Shown one piece after another: positions 1-6,953 of a stretch of 10,584 nucleotides of DNA. Made by a program: the position numbers and the translations under genes. The stretch lies in assembly GCA_037137455.1 (NCBI GenBank), contig JBAXKG010000074.1, positions 1-10,584 on the forward strand. Direction: 5' to 3'. Source of the stretch: CAIVAT01 sp037137455. GTDB lineage: Bacteria > Bacteroidota > Bacteroidia > Bacteroidales > FEN-979. The notes beneath the pieces were generated by a model. That model searched no databases. It was not told where the DNA came from and saw only the letters and a program-made list of their open reading frames with translations. Positions within the stretch are counted from its first letter, which is position 1. Each line of letters starts with the position of its first letter.

Positions 1-2
1 AG

Positions 3-146
3 GGTGAAGGTGTAGAAATATATTTCGCATCCAATAATTCAATAATTAACCATGTAGCCGGATTAGGCTGTTCAAAATTAAGGAAATTCAGACAAACTGT
101 GTCATTTCAAATTCCGAATGAAAATTGGATAGTTGGAAATAATTAA
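3..146 (+). CDS. Possible C-terminal end of an upstream gene (partial)
   Basis: One forward frame is open from the window edge to a TAA at 144-146 and encodes about 47 residues (starting GEGVEIYF, ending NENWIVGNN). The other two forward frames hit stops at once (TAG at 13, TGA at 5). The composition is protein-like, with charged, aromatic and hydrophobic residues mixed, but I recognise no motif. In AT-rich DNA an open run of this length could arise by chance in a few percent of cases, so this is a tentative call. If real, the gene would end 49 bases before the lipoprotein gene. Sequence to the left of the window would settle it. Confidence 0.3.
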   Translation, partial: GEGVEIYFASNNSIINHVAGLGCSKLRKFRQTVSFQIPNENWIVGNN

Positions 147-167
147 TATTATAAGTATAAGAATCTT

Positions 168-175
168 TATATTTG
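168..175 (+). promoter_or_regulatory. Candidate Bacteroidota -7 element
   Basis: TATATTTG matches the Bacteroidota -7 consensus TAnnTTTG. It lies 20 bases upstream of the chosen ATG of the lipoprotein gene, which would leave a very short leader. I find no TTTG at the expected -33 distance, so this is only half a promoter and the call is weak. Confidence 0.35.
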
Positions 176-195
176 CAATACGAAAAACTAAACCT

Positions 196-795
196 ATGAA
201 AACAAAACTGATTCTTTTATTTTTAGGGGCGGGTCTGATTCTTAGTTCCTGTACCAAATATCCCCCATCATCCGAAAGGCTGCTCGAGGATCTTGTCGTA
301 ATTACACAATATGACACCAAAATTGATTTTAACAACTACCACACCTATTCACTCGCTGACAAAATTGTGAAGATTACTAATAAAGACACTGTACCTATGA
401 CGGGTCAAACCGCAGATGCAGTTCTTGCCAAGATAGATAATAACATGCAAGCAAGAGGCTTTCTAAAGGTCGCAGCCACTGCAAAACCTGACTTTGGGAT
501 CCAGGTTTTGTACTATCAGAATACAACTGTTTATACATATAATTATAACTGGTGGGGACCTTACTATCCCTATTATCCCTATTACCCTGTCTATTATTCT
601 TCTTACACAACCGGGATGGCCAATATTGAATTGATTGATCTGAAAGTTCTCAATGTAAACAGTCAACGCGTATACATACGCTGGAATGCTTTTATCCGGG
701 GCCTTCTCACAGGCAGCCATTCAACTGCTGAAATTGTCAGCAAAGTCGATCAGGCATTTATTCAGACCCCACAATTAAAAACAACAGCAAATTAA
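196..795 (+). CDS. DUF4136-type lipoprotein
   Basis: This is a predicted exported lipoprotein of 199 residues; its function is unknown. The frame is open from an ATG at 133, but I start at 196 because translation there opens directly with a signal peptide: MKTK, a hydrophobic run, then the lipobox LSSC with the lipidated Cys at residue 19. There is no acidic cluster just after the Cys, so a periplasm-facing rather than surface-exposed anchor is more likely (inference from known Bacteroidota surface-export signals). The body fits the DUF4136 pattern as I know it: an early IDF..YHTYSL stretch, a middle segment on variation with age or copy (residues 70-110) and a conserved end with VD.AF. Residues 117-137 form a striking Trp/Tyr/Pro run (YYPYYPYYP). 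It is the first of four closely spaced genes. Family assignment is from pattern memory, not a search. Confidence 0.75.
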   Translation: MKTKLILLFLGAGLILSSCTKYPPSSERLLEDLVVITQYDTKIDFNNYHTYSLADKIVKITNKDTVPMTGQTADAVLAKIDNNMQARGFLKVAATAKPDFGIQVLYYQNTTVYTYNYNWWGPYYPYYPYYPVYYSSYTTGMANIELIDLKVLNVNSQRVYIRWNAFIRGLLTGSHSTAEIVSKVDQAFIQTPQLKTTAN

Positions 796-815
796 AAATA
801 TCTAAAAACATTGCT

Positions 816-1463
816 ATGAAAAAAATATTATTCATCATCAGCATATATTTCCTTTCTTTTGTACCGTTACAGGCTCAAAATGAACCTGTTGGTCTGGGAT
901 TCACGCCAAGTTCGTACTACACATTTTCCTGGAATACAACTTTCACAATGGGCGATTTTAACAAATGGGTAGGAAATGCCAGTCCTGCAGGTTTCGACCT
1001 TGGCGGACGCTATTTTATTAACGGCGGCCTGGCTGTAGGTTTTAATATCAGCTGGCAACGTGTAAGTCAGATTTACAATGATGAAACCTTTACTATACCC
1101 GATAAGGGAATAGCCATCAACGCAGAAAATTACAGGTTCACCTGGATGGTCCCATTCCAGGGAGTAATTGCCTATCATTTCATGCCTGGAAAAATGATCT
1201 CACCTTATATAGGACTTGGTATTGGCGGAGACTATATGGAACACCACCTGCTTATTCAGGAATATGATATTTACAAAACCCGCTGGGACTTCTCGCTTAC
1301 ACCTGAAGTGGGTGCCCTGATCAAGTTTGGTAATTTCTCGAGCTGGGGTGCACTCGTTGCATTTAATTACAAATGGACTACCAACAAAATAGAACTTCTG
1401 GAAACATCAAAAAATCTTCAGATGTTGAATTTAAAGGTCGGACTCGTCATGATTATCAGGTAA
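816..1463 (+). CDS. Outer-membrane beta-barrel protein
   Basis: This encodes a 215-residue exported protein with the look of a small outer-membrane barrel. The signal peptide (residues 1-20, MKKILFI... ending in LQA) is cleaved before Gln, a common A|Q site in Bacteroidota. The mature part consists of alternating short amphipathic segments rich in Gly, Phe, Tyr and Trp. It includes an SPYIGLGIGG motif near residue 130, typical of OmpW/OprF-like barrel strands with a periplasmic turn. The last strand (residues 201-215) ends in MIIR rather than a terminal aromatic residue. It begins 20 bases after the lipoprotein stop and ends 10 bases before ppnP, so co-transcription is likely. The ligand or role cannot be read from the sequence. 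Confidence 0.7.
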   Translation: MKKILFIISIYFLSFVPLQAQNEPVGLGFTPSSYYTFSWNTTFTMGDFNKWVGNASPAGFDLGGRYFINGGLAVGFNISWQRVSQIYNDETFTIPDKGIAINAENYRFTWMVPFQGVIAYHFMPGKMISPYIGLGIGGDYMEHHLLIQEYDIYKTRWDFSLTPEVGALIKFGNFSSWGALVAFNYKWTTNKIELLETSKNLQMLNLKVGLVMIIR

Positions 1464-1473
1464 TCTATATACA

Positions 1474-1755
1474 ATGTTTAAAACTAATGAATATTTCGAT
1501 GGAAAGGTGATATCGATCGCCTTCAGCACCCCCGATGGTAAGGCAACTATGGGGGTGATGGCCCCGGGGGAATATGAATTTGGCACTTCAACAGTCGAAC
1601 ATATGACAGTCATTTCTGGGGTCATGGTTGTTCAATTACCTGATGACCAGGAGTGGAAGGAGTATAAACCATTTGATATGTTTGTTGTTCCAAAGGATAA
1701 AAAATTCAGGCTGCGCATTTCATCTGATGCGGCATACCTTTGCAGATATCTTTAA
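1474..1755 (+). CDS. ppnP: Pyrimidine/purine nucleoside phosphorylase PpnP
   Basis: At 93 residues this is almost the same length as E. coli PpnP (YaiE, 94). It matches that protein along its whole length: NEYFDGKV at residues 5-12, GVM..GEY.F.T at 27-38, MTVISG at 44-49, NVP/VVP-type turn at 71-73, and the diagnostic end YLCRYL at 88-93. The family (formerly DUF1255) has a single-domain cupin fold and carries out phosphorolysis of several purine and pyrimidine nucleosides to the free base and ribose 1-phosphate, in the cytoplasm. No signal peptide is present. It lies 10 bases after one barrel gene and 25 bases before another, so a cytosolic salvage enzyme is embedded in a run of envelope genes. 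The start at 1474 matches the family N-terminus exactly. Confidence 0.93.
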   Translation: MFKTNEYFDGKVISIAFSTPDGKATMGVMAPGEYEFGTSTVEHMTVISGVMVVQLPDDQEWKEYKPFDMFVVPKDKKFRLRISSDAAYLCRYL

Positions 1756-1780
1756 TGAAATCATTTCTAAAATAAAAGTC

Positions 1781-2395
1781 ATGAGAAAACTGATCATTTT
1801 TTGTATAGCGCTTTTGTTTAGTTGCATTAACTCCACCTTGGGCCAGGACACAGCAGAAATATTGAAAAAAGAGAAAAAAGATCAAACGAAGTTATTTAAC
1901 GATATCTATATTTCTTATGGCACTGGAACAGTGTTTTACTTTATTGACACTGATGGCCTCAAGGCCAACACACTGTCAGGCACATTTTTGATTGGATTTT
2001 CCCGGAGCATTACTAAAGTGATTGCAGTGGGTTTTCAGCTGAGTTATACGAAAATCGGCCGTTCGGGACAGACTTATGATTATCTATTATACCCCCCAAT
2101 AACTAGTACTACTGAAATGACAGATAACCTATGGCAGGGAATTGCCTGCGTGAGGTTTCGTTACCTGAACACGCCTTCTTTTTGTATGTATTCAGGGATT
2201 GGGATGGGAGTAACTATGGATTATTATAACAAAACAAATCAGTCGGTAACATCGAAGGGCCAAAAATTGCTTCCGGCAGGCCAGTTGACCTTGCTTGGTT
2301 TTCGTGTTGGGAGAGCGTTTAGCTTCTTTGGTGAGTTTGGGATAGGCACCAATTCAATCCTAAACGCCGGAGTAAGTTATAAATTTAGCGATTAG
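1781..2395 (+). CDS. Exported beta-barrel-like protein
   Basis: I predict a 204-residue exported protein. The frame stays open upstream into ppnP (ATG at 1628), but the ATG at 1781 gives a proper signal peptide, MRKLIIF... ending in STLG before Gln22, and avoids overlap with ppnP. A Cys at residue 15 (LFSC) is a poor lipobox because Phe sits at -2, so signal peptidase I cleavage is favoured. The mature N-terminus is a short Lys/Glu-rich stretch (KKEKKDQTK). It is followed by alternating Gly/aromatic strands including SGIGMGVTMDYY and FFGEFGIG, ending in AGVSYKFSD, which fits a small outer-membrane barrel. It is the last gene of the plus-strand block and converges on the 777-residue gene. Function is unknown. 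Confidence 0.68.
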   Translation: MRKLIIFCIALLFSCINSTLGQDTAEILKKEKKDQTKLFNDIYISYGTGTVFYFIDTDGLKANTLSGTFLIGFSRSITKVIAVGFQLSYTKIGRSGQTYDYLLYPPITSTTEMTDNLWQGIACVRFRYLNTPSFCMYSGIGMGVTMDYYNKTNQSVTSKGQKLLPAGQLTLLGFRVGRAFSFFGEFGIGTNSILNAGVSYKFSD

Positions 2396-2418
2396 ATTAT
2401 TGTTATTTGATCAAGCGA

Positions 2419-4752
2419 TCACCGGCGTCCTGACCCACCACCACCAACCGATCGCATTCCACTGCCACCTGATATTCCGGAACTCCGCTGGAAGTTACTG
2501 CTGTTGGTTTGGCGCTGCTGCCCGCGATCGCGTTGCATACTTTGTTGATTCATCTGTTGACGATCAAATCCCTGAGACTGACGTGTGGAAGGTGATTTTT
2601 TTGTTTCGGATGGTCTTGAGGAAGTTGATGTCCGATCAGCATTTTGCCACTTTTTACCATCATTTTGCTGCCAGTTACCTTTATCCTGCTTGTAAACATT
2701 TCCCTGCCTGTCGGTATACACATTGTTCTTTGCATTTTTAGCCTGGCCGGCACGGTTTGCCTGCCCCGACTGAATATCCTGTGCCCCTGGTTTTTGACCT
2801 GCATTTTCTCTGGTAACAGGTTGATTGGAAGGCCGGGTTCCCACTGCTCCGGGTTGCCTGACCGATGGCTGTGTGACAGGTTTTACGCCACGGCCATGAT
2901 TGTTGTATATGTTGTTCTGGTTGAAATTGTTGCGGTTAACATTGTTTATGTTAATGTTTGTATGCTGCACGTAAACCGGACCCCTGCCGTAATAGTGGTT
3001 GTAATGCATGCCATAGGGAGGTCTATACATTGGTGGACCCCACCAGCCTCCATGATATGCCGGTCCACCGAAACTCATGTGGAAGCACCCGTATGAAACA
3101 CCGAAGCCCATACTCCAGCCTGTCCACGGATTATAGTTCATGCCGAAACCCCAGGTAACTGGTCTTGGGTAATAGTAAGCTCCATACCAGCCGGTGTAGG
3201 GATAGCCTGTTCCATATACAATGGTTGGACCATACACATAACAACCCATATAACCTGGCAGATAGCCCATGTAAACCACGCTGGGCTGTACATCATAAAT
3301 GTAGACATACTTCACATTGTAAGCCGGGTCTTCGGGCGGGATCTTCTGGATTTCGGCAGGAATTTCTGTTGCTACTTTCCATGGCCCGTTAGGTGTGCCT
3401 CCGGTGAACCATACTGCATTCTCACAAACATAGTAACTTTTGTCCGACAGTATTACCGTAGAGCTGGTGTTTACACCCCGATAAAGCAAAGTGCCCTTTA
3501 TCTGTTCGAATTTGGGGTCTCCGTCATATTTTACAGCGCAAGCTGCGGACTTCCTGTCAACCGAGGCTGTTTGTGGGATCTGGGCATCCATCACCGCCTC
3601 CTTTGCTGCATCAGTTCCTGCCACCGATGCAAGAACAATATCTTTCTCTGACCCCTCAGGGATCTTTGCAAAATCGGCTGGCAGTTTATCAGATGCGGTA
3701 TATGTCCATGGACCTGTTAATGTGGTCGCCTTGTACCACCTTCCAGAGACCAGTATGTAATAAAGTTGCTTGTCGATAGTCATGAAAATGTTGTTGTCCG
3801 TATTGGTCATATAAAGTAGCTGGGTTCCCTGGATAGGAGAGAAAGCGGGTTCACCGTCACACTGAAGCAATTCGGCCGGCTTGGTACGCACGATAATTTG
3901 CGGGATGATCTGCTTTTCTTGTGTCCCGTCATTGCTGGTAGCTGATTGTTGTTGTTCGCCTTCAGAATCCTTCCCTTGTGATTGTTTCTGAAGTTTTTTG
4001 ATATCCTTTGGAGGTTCAATTACTTGAACCCAATTGCCATTAATTACATCATTTGTTTTGAACCATGATGTGCCGCCGTAAAGATAATACTGCTTGTCTT
4101 TTGGATCCTGTACAACAAAGAATGGAGTGTTGATGGCCTGCCGGACGTCTGAATTATCAATGGTCTTGAAGGATGGTTCTCCATCAAACAATAAAAGGAT
4201 CGTTGGCTTAACCATAAAAATAATCTCTGGCGGCGTATTGTCGTATTTTGAGTTTTGCTTTATCACAGATGCGCTCTGCTTAAGAGTTGCAGTCAATTCA
4301 TCAATAGTAGTATTGATCTCCCATTTGGGGATCTCTGTCTCTAACAAGTTCTTGAACCGGTCAACCTTATCTTTCGGGATTGAATCCTGGTTAGGGAACC
4401 TGACATTCAGAACCTTCGCATTTACCAGGGCAATGTCGCGGGTTTCGCGATTCGTGCTGATAATGGTCATTACCCATATGGCTCCGAATACAGGAGCTGT
4501 ACCGGGTTTAGCTATTTGAACCGCCGACCTGCAATAAAGTTTATTGCCGATAAGCGAATCGGGTTGGGGCTGATAGATTATGATCCGGTTATTGTCAGTT
4601 TTGATCTCCTTTGGCCATGAGTTCATCGCCTTGGAATTTTTATCTTGTACAGGTTGTTTCACGGGGCTCAAGCTCATGCCTGAAAGATAAAAGCTAATCA
4701 CCAGAATGCAGGTAGATACAATTCTGATGGTGGGAATTACCATCTTTTTCAT
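2419..4752 (-). CDS. Large exported triple-repeat protein with Gly/Arg tail
   Basis: This is an exported 777-residue protein of unknown function. The signal segment is residues 1-28 (MKKM, then a hydrophobic run). A conserved N-terminal domain follows (about 45-160: NSWPKEI, IIIYQPQPDSL, VFGAIW, RFPNQD, EIPKWE). Next come three copies of a module at 175-250, 284-365 and 403-475, each with DG(E/D)P, YY, W and G(P/N)W at matching spacing. A Tyr/Gly/Trp/Pro-rich region runs from 477 to 595 (VVYMGYLPGY, GTGYPYTGW, NPWTGW). The tail (600-777) is rich in Asn, Gln, Ser, Arg and Gly, has a GNVY...GNWQ motif at 684-695, and ends GGGGSGRR. From memory, similar proteins in Proteobacteria carry the label 'carbohydrate-binding family V/XII'; I cannot verify that, and no carbohydrate-binding activity is shown here. 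It probably forms a two-gene unit with the barrel gene 64 bases upstream. Confidence 0.8.
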   Translation of the reverse strand: MKKMVIPTIRIVSTCILVISFYLSGMSLSPVKQPVQDKNSKAMNSWPKEIKTDNNRIIIYQPQPDSLIGNKLYCRSAVQIAKPGTAPVFGAIWVMTIISTNRETRDIALVNAKVLNVRFPNQDSIPKDKVDRFKNLLETEIPKWEINTTIDELTATLKQSASVIKQNSKYDNTPPEIIFMVKPTILLLFDGEPSFKTIDNSDVRQAINTPFFVVQDPKDKQYYLYGGTSWFKTNDVINGNWVQVIEPPKDIKKLQKQSQGKDSEGEQQQSATSNDGTQEKQIIPQIIVRTKPAELLQCDGEPAFSPIQGTQLLYMTNTDNNIFMTIDKQLYYILVSGRWYKATTLTGPWTYTASDKLPADFAKIPEGSEKDIVLASVAGTDAAKEAVMDAQIPQTASVDRKSAACAVKYDGDPKFEQIKGTLLYRGVNTSSTVILSDKSYYVCENAVWFTGGTPNGPWKVATEIPAEIQKIPPEDPAYNVKYVYIYDVQPSVVYMGYLPGYMGCYVYGPTIVYGTGYPYTGWYGAYYYPRPVTWGFGMNYNPWTGWSMGFGVSYGCFHMSFGGPAYHGGWWGPPMYRPPYGMHYNHYYGRGPVYVQHTNININNVNRNNFNQNNIYNNHGRGVKPVTQPSVRQPGAVGTRPSNQPVTRENAGQKPGAQDIQSGQANRAGQAKNAKNNVYTDRQGNVYKQDKGNWQQNDGKKWQNADRTSTSSRPSETKKSPSTRQSQGFDRQQMNQQSMQRDRGQQRQTNSSNFQRSSGISGGSGMRSVGGGGSGRR
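3328..4230 (-). repeat. Three diverged protein-level repeats inside the 777-residue gene
   Basis: The three modules cover residues 175-250, 284-365 and 403-475. Key landmarks line up as follows: DGEP/DGEP/DGDP at 190, 299 and 410; YY at 222, 331 and 440; Trp at 230, 339 and 448; final GNW/GPW Trp at 241, 349 and 458. The YY-to-Trp spacing is identical in all three copies, and the central Trp recurs every 109 residues. Identity outside the landmarks is low, so the duplication is old. Modules 1 and 2 also share a leading P.II...KP..LL segment. Confidence 0.8.
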
Positions 4753-4816
4753 AATTTATTTAATTTATGCACAGCTTTTTTTCGGACGCGATTTTAGCGG
4801 GCCAAAAGGTACCCGA

Positions 4817-5443
4817 TTATTGTACCCGGCCTAAGCGGAATATCAATCCACCGGTAAATCCGAATTGTACGAGTGTTGAATAGACTGAAACACCACCACC
4901 GGAACCGCCTGTACCAGCAAACAGGTAAAATCCTGATCCCTGGATGGGAACCAGCGCCTGGGCCTGAATGCGCAAGCCAACCCGTTTGCTGAAATAAACC
5001 TTTGCGCCGCCAGTTAAGCCCATTGAAAAGAACCATGCCTCCTGGTAGTCCTCTTTGGGATAAAACATGACTGCACCGAGATTAAAACCCACAAATGGAG
5101 AAACCACAGTATTGACCCTGAAATTCTTGGTAAAACCAACCAGCATATAATTGATACTGACAGGAACCTGGACATAATTATAGCTGTTATTCCAGCCGTA
5201 AATATTTACGTCTGCTTTGGTATCAATGCGGTTGTAAATCAAGTCCACATCCATCACCCGGCTAACGCCGATGCTGATCATCCCTCCATACTGGCCATTC
5301 CCTAAAAATCTGACATTGCCGCCATCGGCATTCATGGTTCCTGGAAATACATACCCTCCGAATGGTGTTACCTCAACACTCTGTGCATTCATAATTAAAG
5401 GAAGGCAAATCACTGCTAAAATTAAAATGATATATTTTCTCAT
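4817..5443 (-). CDS. Outer-membrane beta-barrel protein
   Basis: The product is a 208-residue exported protein. The signal peptide is residues 1-20 (MRKYIIL... ending in MNA) with cleavage before Gln21. The mature part begins VEVTPFGGYVFPGTM, the usual first strand of OmpA/OprF-like small barrels in Bacteroidota. It continues with alternating strands, including YNYVQVPVSINYML (a strand and turn common to this class), VSPFVGFNLGAVMF, GLTGGAKVYFSKRVGLRIQAQ and a last strand FTGGLIFRLGRVQ. The Gly/Ser-rich loop at about 175-187 would be an extracellular loop. No OmpA-like peptidoglycan-binding domain is attached. A good promoter precedes it, and the 777-residue exported protein follows after 64 bases, so a functional partnership is plausible but inferred. 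Confidence 0.78.
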   Translation of the reverse strand: MRKYIILILAVICLPLIMNAQSVEVTPFGGYVFPGTMNADGGNVRFLGNGQYGGMISIGVSRVMDVDLIYNRIDTKADVNIYGWNNSYNYVQVPVSINYMLVGFTKNFRVNTVVSPFVGFNLGAVMFYPKEDYQEAWFFSMGLTGGAKVYFSKRVGLRIQAQALVPIQGSGFYLFAGTGGSGGGVSVYSTLVQFGFTGGLIFRLGRVQ

Positions 5444-5459
5444 GTGGTTAAATTTTAAA

Positions 5460-5490
5460 CAAAAATAACAAAATGGACTAACCTGGCAAA
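5460..5490 (-). promoter_or_regulatory. Bacteroidota-type promoter of the barrel/777-residue gene pair
   Basis: Read on the minus strand, TTTG (5490-5487) is followed after exactly 19 bases by TATTTTTG (5467-5460). This matches the known Bacteroidota sigma-factor consensus TTTG-N19/20-TAnnTTTG at every fixed position. The -7 box ends 16 bases before the barrel ATG, so the leader would be only about ten bases. It lies in the gap after the pyruvate kinase stop codon and separates the two minus-strand blocks. Confidence 0.72.
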
Positions 5491-5524
5491 GAAGATTCCG
5501 AAATTATAAGCTTTCAGAGCAGTT

Positions 5525-6943
5525 TCAGCGAATAGTATGAACCTTGATGAAATTTGTTCCGCCGGCTTCATGTGCCGGAATTCCACCCATTAATAAGATC
5601 TTTTCGCCAGATCTTGCAAGGTTTCGTTGTAACAGGTTTTTCTCGGCCATATCCACCATTTCTTCAAAGCTGTCGGGATGATCATCAATTAAAATAGGCC
5701 TTATTCCCCAGAGTAAATTCAGTGCATGATACACTTTGATGTGTGTGGTGAATGCAAAAACCGGTGCATGGGGGCGCTCGGCGGCGATGAATTGAGCGCT
5801 ACGTCCGCTTGTTGTCAATACAACGATGCAAACCGGATTTACAACATTCTCCATCTGGTTGGCAGCACGACTTAGCGCAATCATATCTGAATTGCCTGCC
5901 GGCGGGTAAGTCTTGAATTCAATTCTCGCTTCCACATCCAGAGCAATTTTTACCATCATCTCAACCGCTTTTACCGGGTATTCGCCCATAGCTGTTTCGC
6001 CAGAAAGCATGATGGCATCGGTACCATCGATGATGGCATTGGCAACATCGCTTGCTTCAGCACGGGTGGGCCGTGGTTCGTGGATCATGCTCTCGAGCAT
6101 CTGAGTGGCCGTGATTACCGTTTTTCCACTACGGTTGCACAACTCTATGATGCGTTTTTGCAGCATTGGCACCTTGTCGGGGCTCATCTCAACCCCGAGA
6201 TCTCCGCGTGCAACCATGATCCCATTCACCACATTCACGATCTCTTCAAGGTGATCAATTGCCTGTGGCTTCTCAATTTTGGCAATAATTGGTTTATTGA
6301 ATCCCTTTCCGGTAATTAAGTTTCTAAGAGTAATCACATCTTCGGCCGACCTTACGAAGCTAAGAGAAACCCAGTCGATATCCTGAGTAAGCCCGAATTC
6401 GAGGTCGCGGATATCTTTTTCGGTCAATGAGGGAAGCCTCAGATTGAGATTTGGAAAATTAACTCCCTTATGGTCGGTTAAGCAACCACCTTCTATAACC
6501 CTGCATATCACACAATTCCCTTTGATTTCATCAACTTCAAGTTCAAAAAGCCCATCGGCAAGCAGAACCTGCATACCCGGTTTCGCTTCCTCGGCAACGA
6601 AAGGATAATCGATCGGGATACCTTTCGTTCCTGAAATGTATTCAGCTTCGGGCACCAGGGAGATGATCTCACCCGGATGAATGTCAACTTTTCCTCCTGA
6701 AAGTTGACCGACCCTTATCTTTGGTCCCTGAAGATCCTGCAGTATCGTGACAGGTTTATTCAGCTCATCTGAGATTTTCCTGAGTGATTTGATGACTTTG
6801 GCGTGATCATCATATTTTCCATGAGAGAAGTTCAGCCGGGCTACATCCATTCCGGCTTCGATCAACTGCCTGATCATTTCAGGTGAACTGCTTGCCGGGC
6901 CTATGGTTGCTACTATTTTGGTGCGGCGAAAAGGGTTGTGCAT
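5525..6943 (-). CDS. pyk: Pyruvate kinase
   Basis: Pyruvate kinase catalyses phosphoenolpyruvate + ADP to pyruvate + ATP, the last step of glycolysis, in the cytoplasm. The 472 residues are a full-length bacterial enzyme. Visible motifs are TKIVATIGP (8-16), ARLNFSHG (35-42), the active-site IIAKIEKPQ with Lys222 and metal ligand Glu224, ARGDLG with Asp248, ITATQMLESM (277-286) and MLSGETAMGEYP (312-323). The C-terminal domain ends with GGTNFIKVHTIR. The lid (B) domain spans roughly residues 73-168. Residues Leu71, Gln72, Lys75 and Val78 match the set described for K+-independent enzymes (Lys in place of Glu117 of rabbit muscle enzyme). It starts 10 bases after the stop of the beta-CASP gene and is almost certainly co-transcribed with it. 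Confidence 0.97.
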   Translation of the reverse strand: MHNPFRRTKIVATIGPASSSPEMIRQLIEAGMDVARLNFSHGKYDDHAKVIKSLRKISDELNKPVTILQDLQGPKIRVGQLSGGKVDIHPGEIISLVPEAEYISGTKGIPIDYPFVAEEAKPGMQVLLADGLFELEVDEIKGNCVICRVIEGGCLTDHKGVNFPNLNLRLPSLTEKDIRDLEFGLTQDIDWVSLSFVRSAEDVITLRNLITGKGFNKPIIAKIEKPQAIDHLEEIVNVVNGIMVARGDLGVEMSPDKVPMLQKRIIELCNRSGKTVITATQMLESMIHEPRPTRAEASDVANAIIDGTDAIMLSGETAMGEYPVKAVEMMVKIALDVEARIEFKTYPPAGNSDMIALSRAANQMENVVNPVCIVVLTTSGRSAQFIAAERPHAPVFAFTTHIKVYHALNLLWGIRPILIDDHPDSFEEMVDMAEKNLLQRNLARSGEKILLMGGIPAHEAGGTNFIKVHTIR

Positions 6944-6953
6944 TGGTTAATTT

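Noticed and set aside
102..335. Minus-strand open frame of 77 codons over the lipoprotein start
   Set aside because: It overlaps the signal peptide and lipobox of the lipoprotein gene on the other strand and has no domain-like features.
1735..1742. TACCTTTG as a promoter -7 box before the last plus-strand barrel gene
   Set aside because: It encodes part of the conserved YLCRYL end of PpnP and has no TTTG at the -33 distance, so coincidence is more likely.
1628..1780. Upstream extension of the last plus-strand barrel gene into ppnP
   Set aside because: The ATG at 1781 gives a clean signal peptide, and the extension would overlap ppnP by over 120 bases in another frame with no family-like sequence.
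2408..2421. Short hairpin TGATC-AAGC-GATCA between the converging genes as a bidirectional terminator
   Set aside because: The stem is only 5 bp and AT-rich, with no T-run on either side, and it overlaps the stop codon; too weak to call.
2644..3096. Plus-strand open frame of 150 codons
   Set aside because: Antisense to the Tyr/Gly- and Asn/Gln-rich part of the 777-residue gene; Val/Cys-rich composition is what that sequence bias gives in a shadow frame.
4094..4519. Plus-strand open frame of 141 codons
   Set aside because: Antisense to the conserved N-terminal domain and first module of the 777-residue protein; no recognisable motif or plausible start context.
2419..4752. The large protein as an adhesin or Type IX secretion substrate
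   Set aside because: I see no C-terminal sorting domain of the Type IX system and no known adhesin domain; the tail ends in Gly/Arg low complexity.
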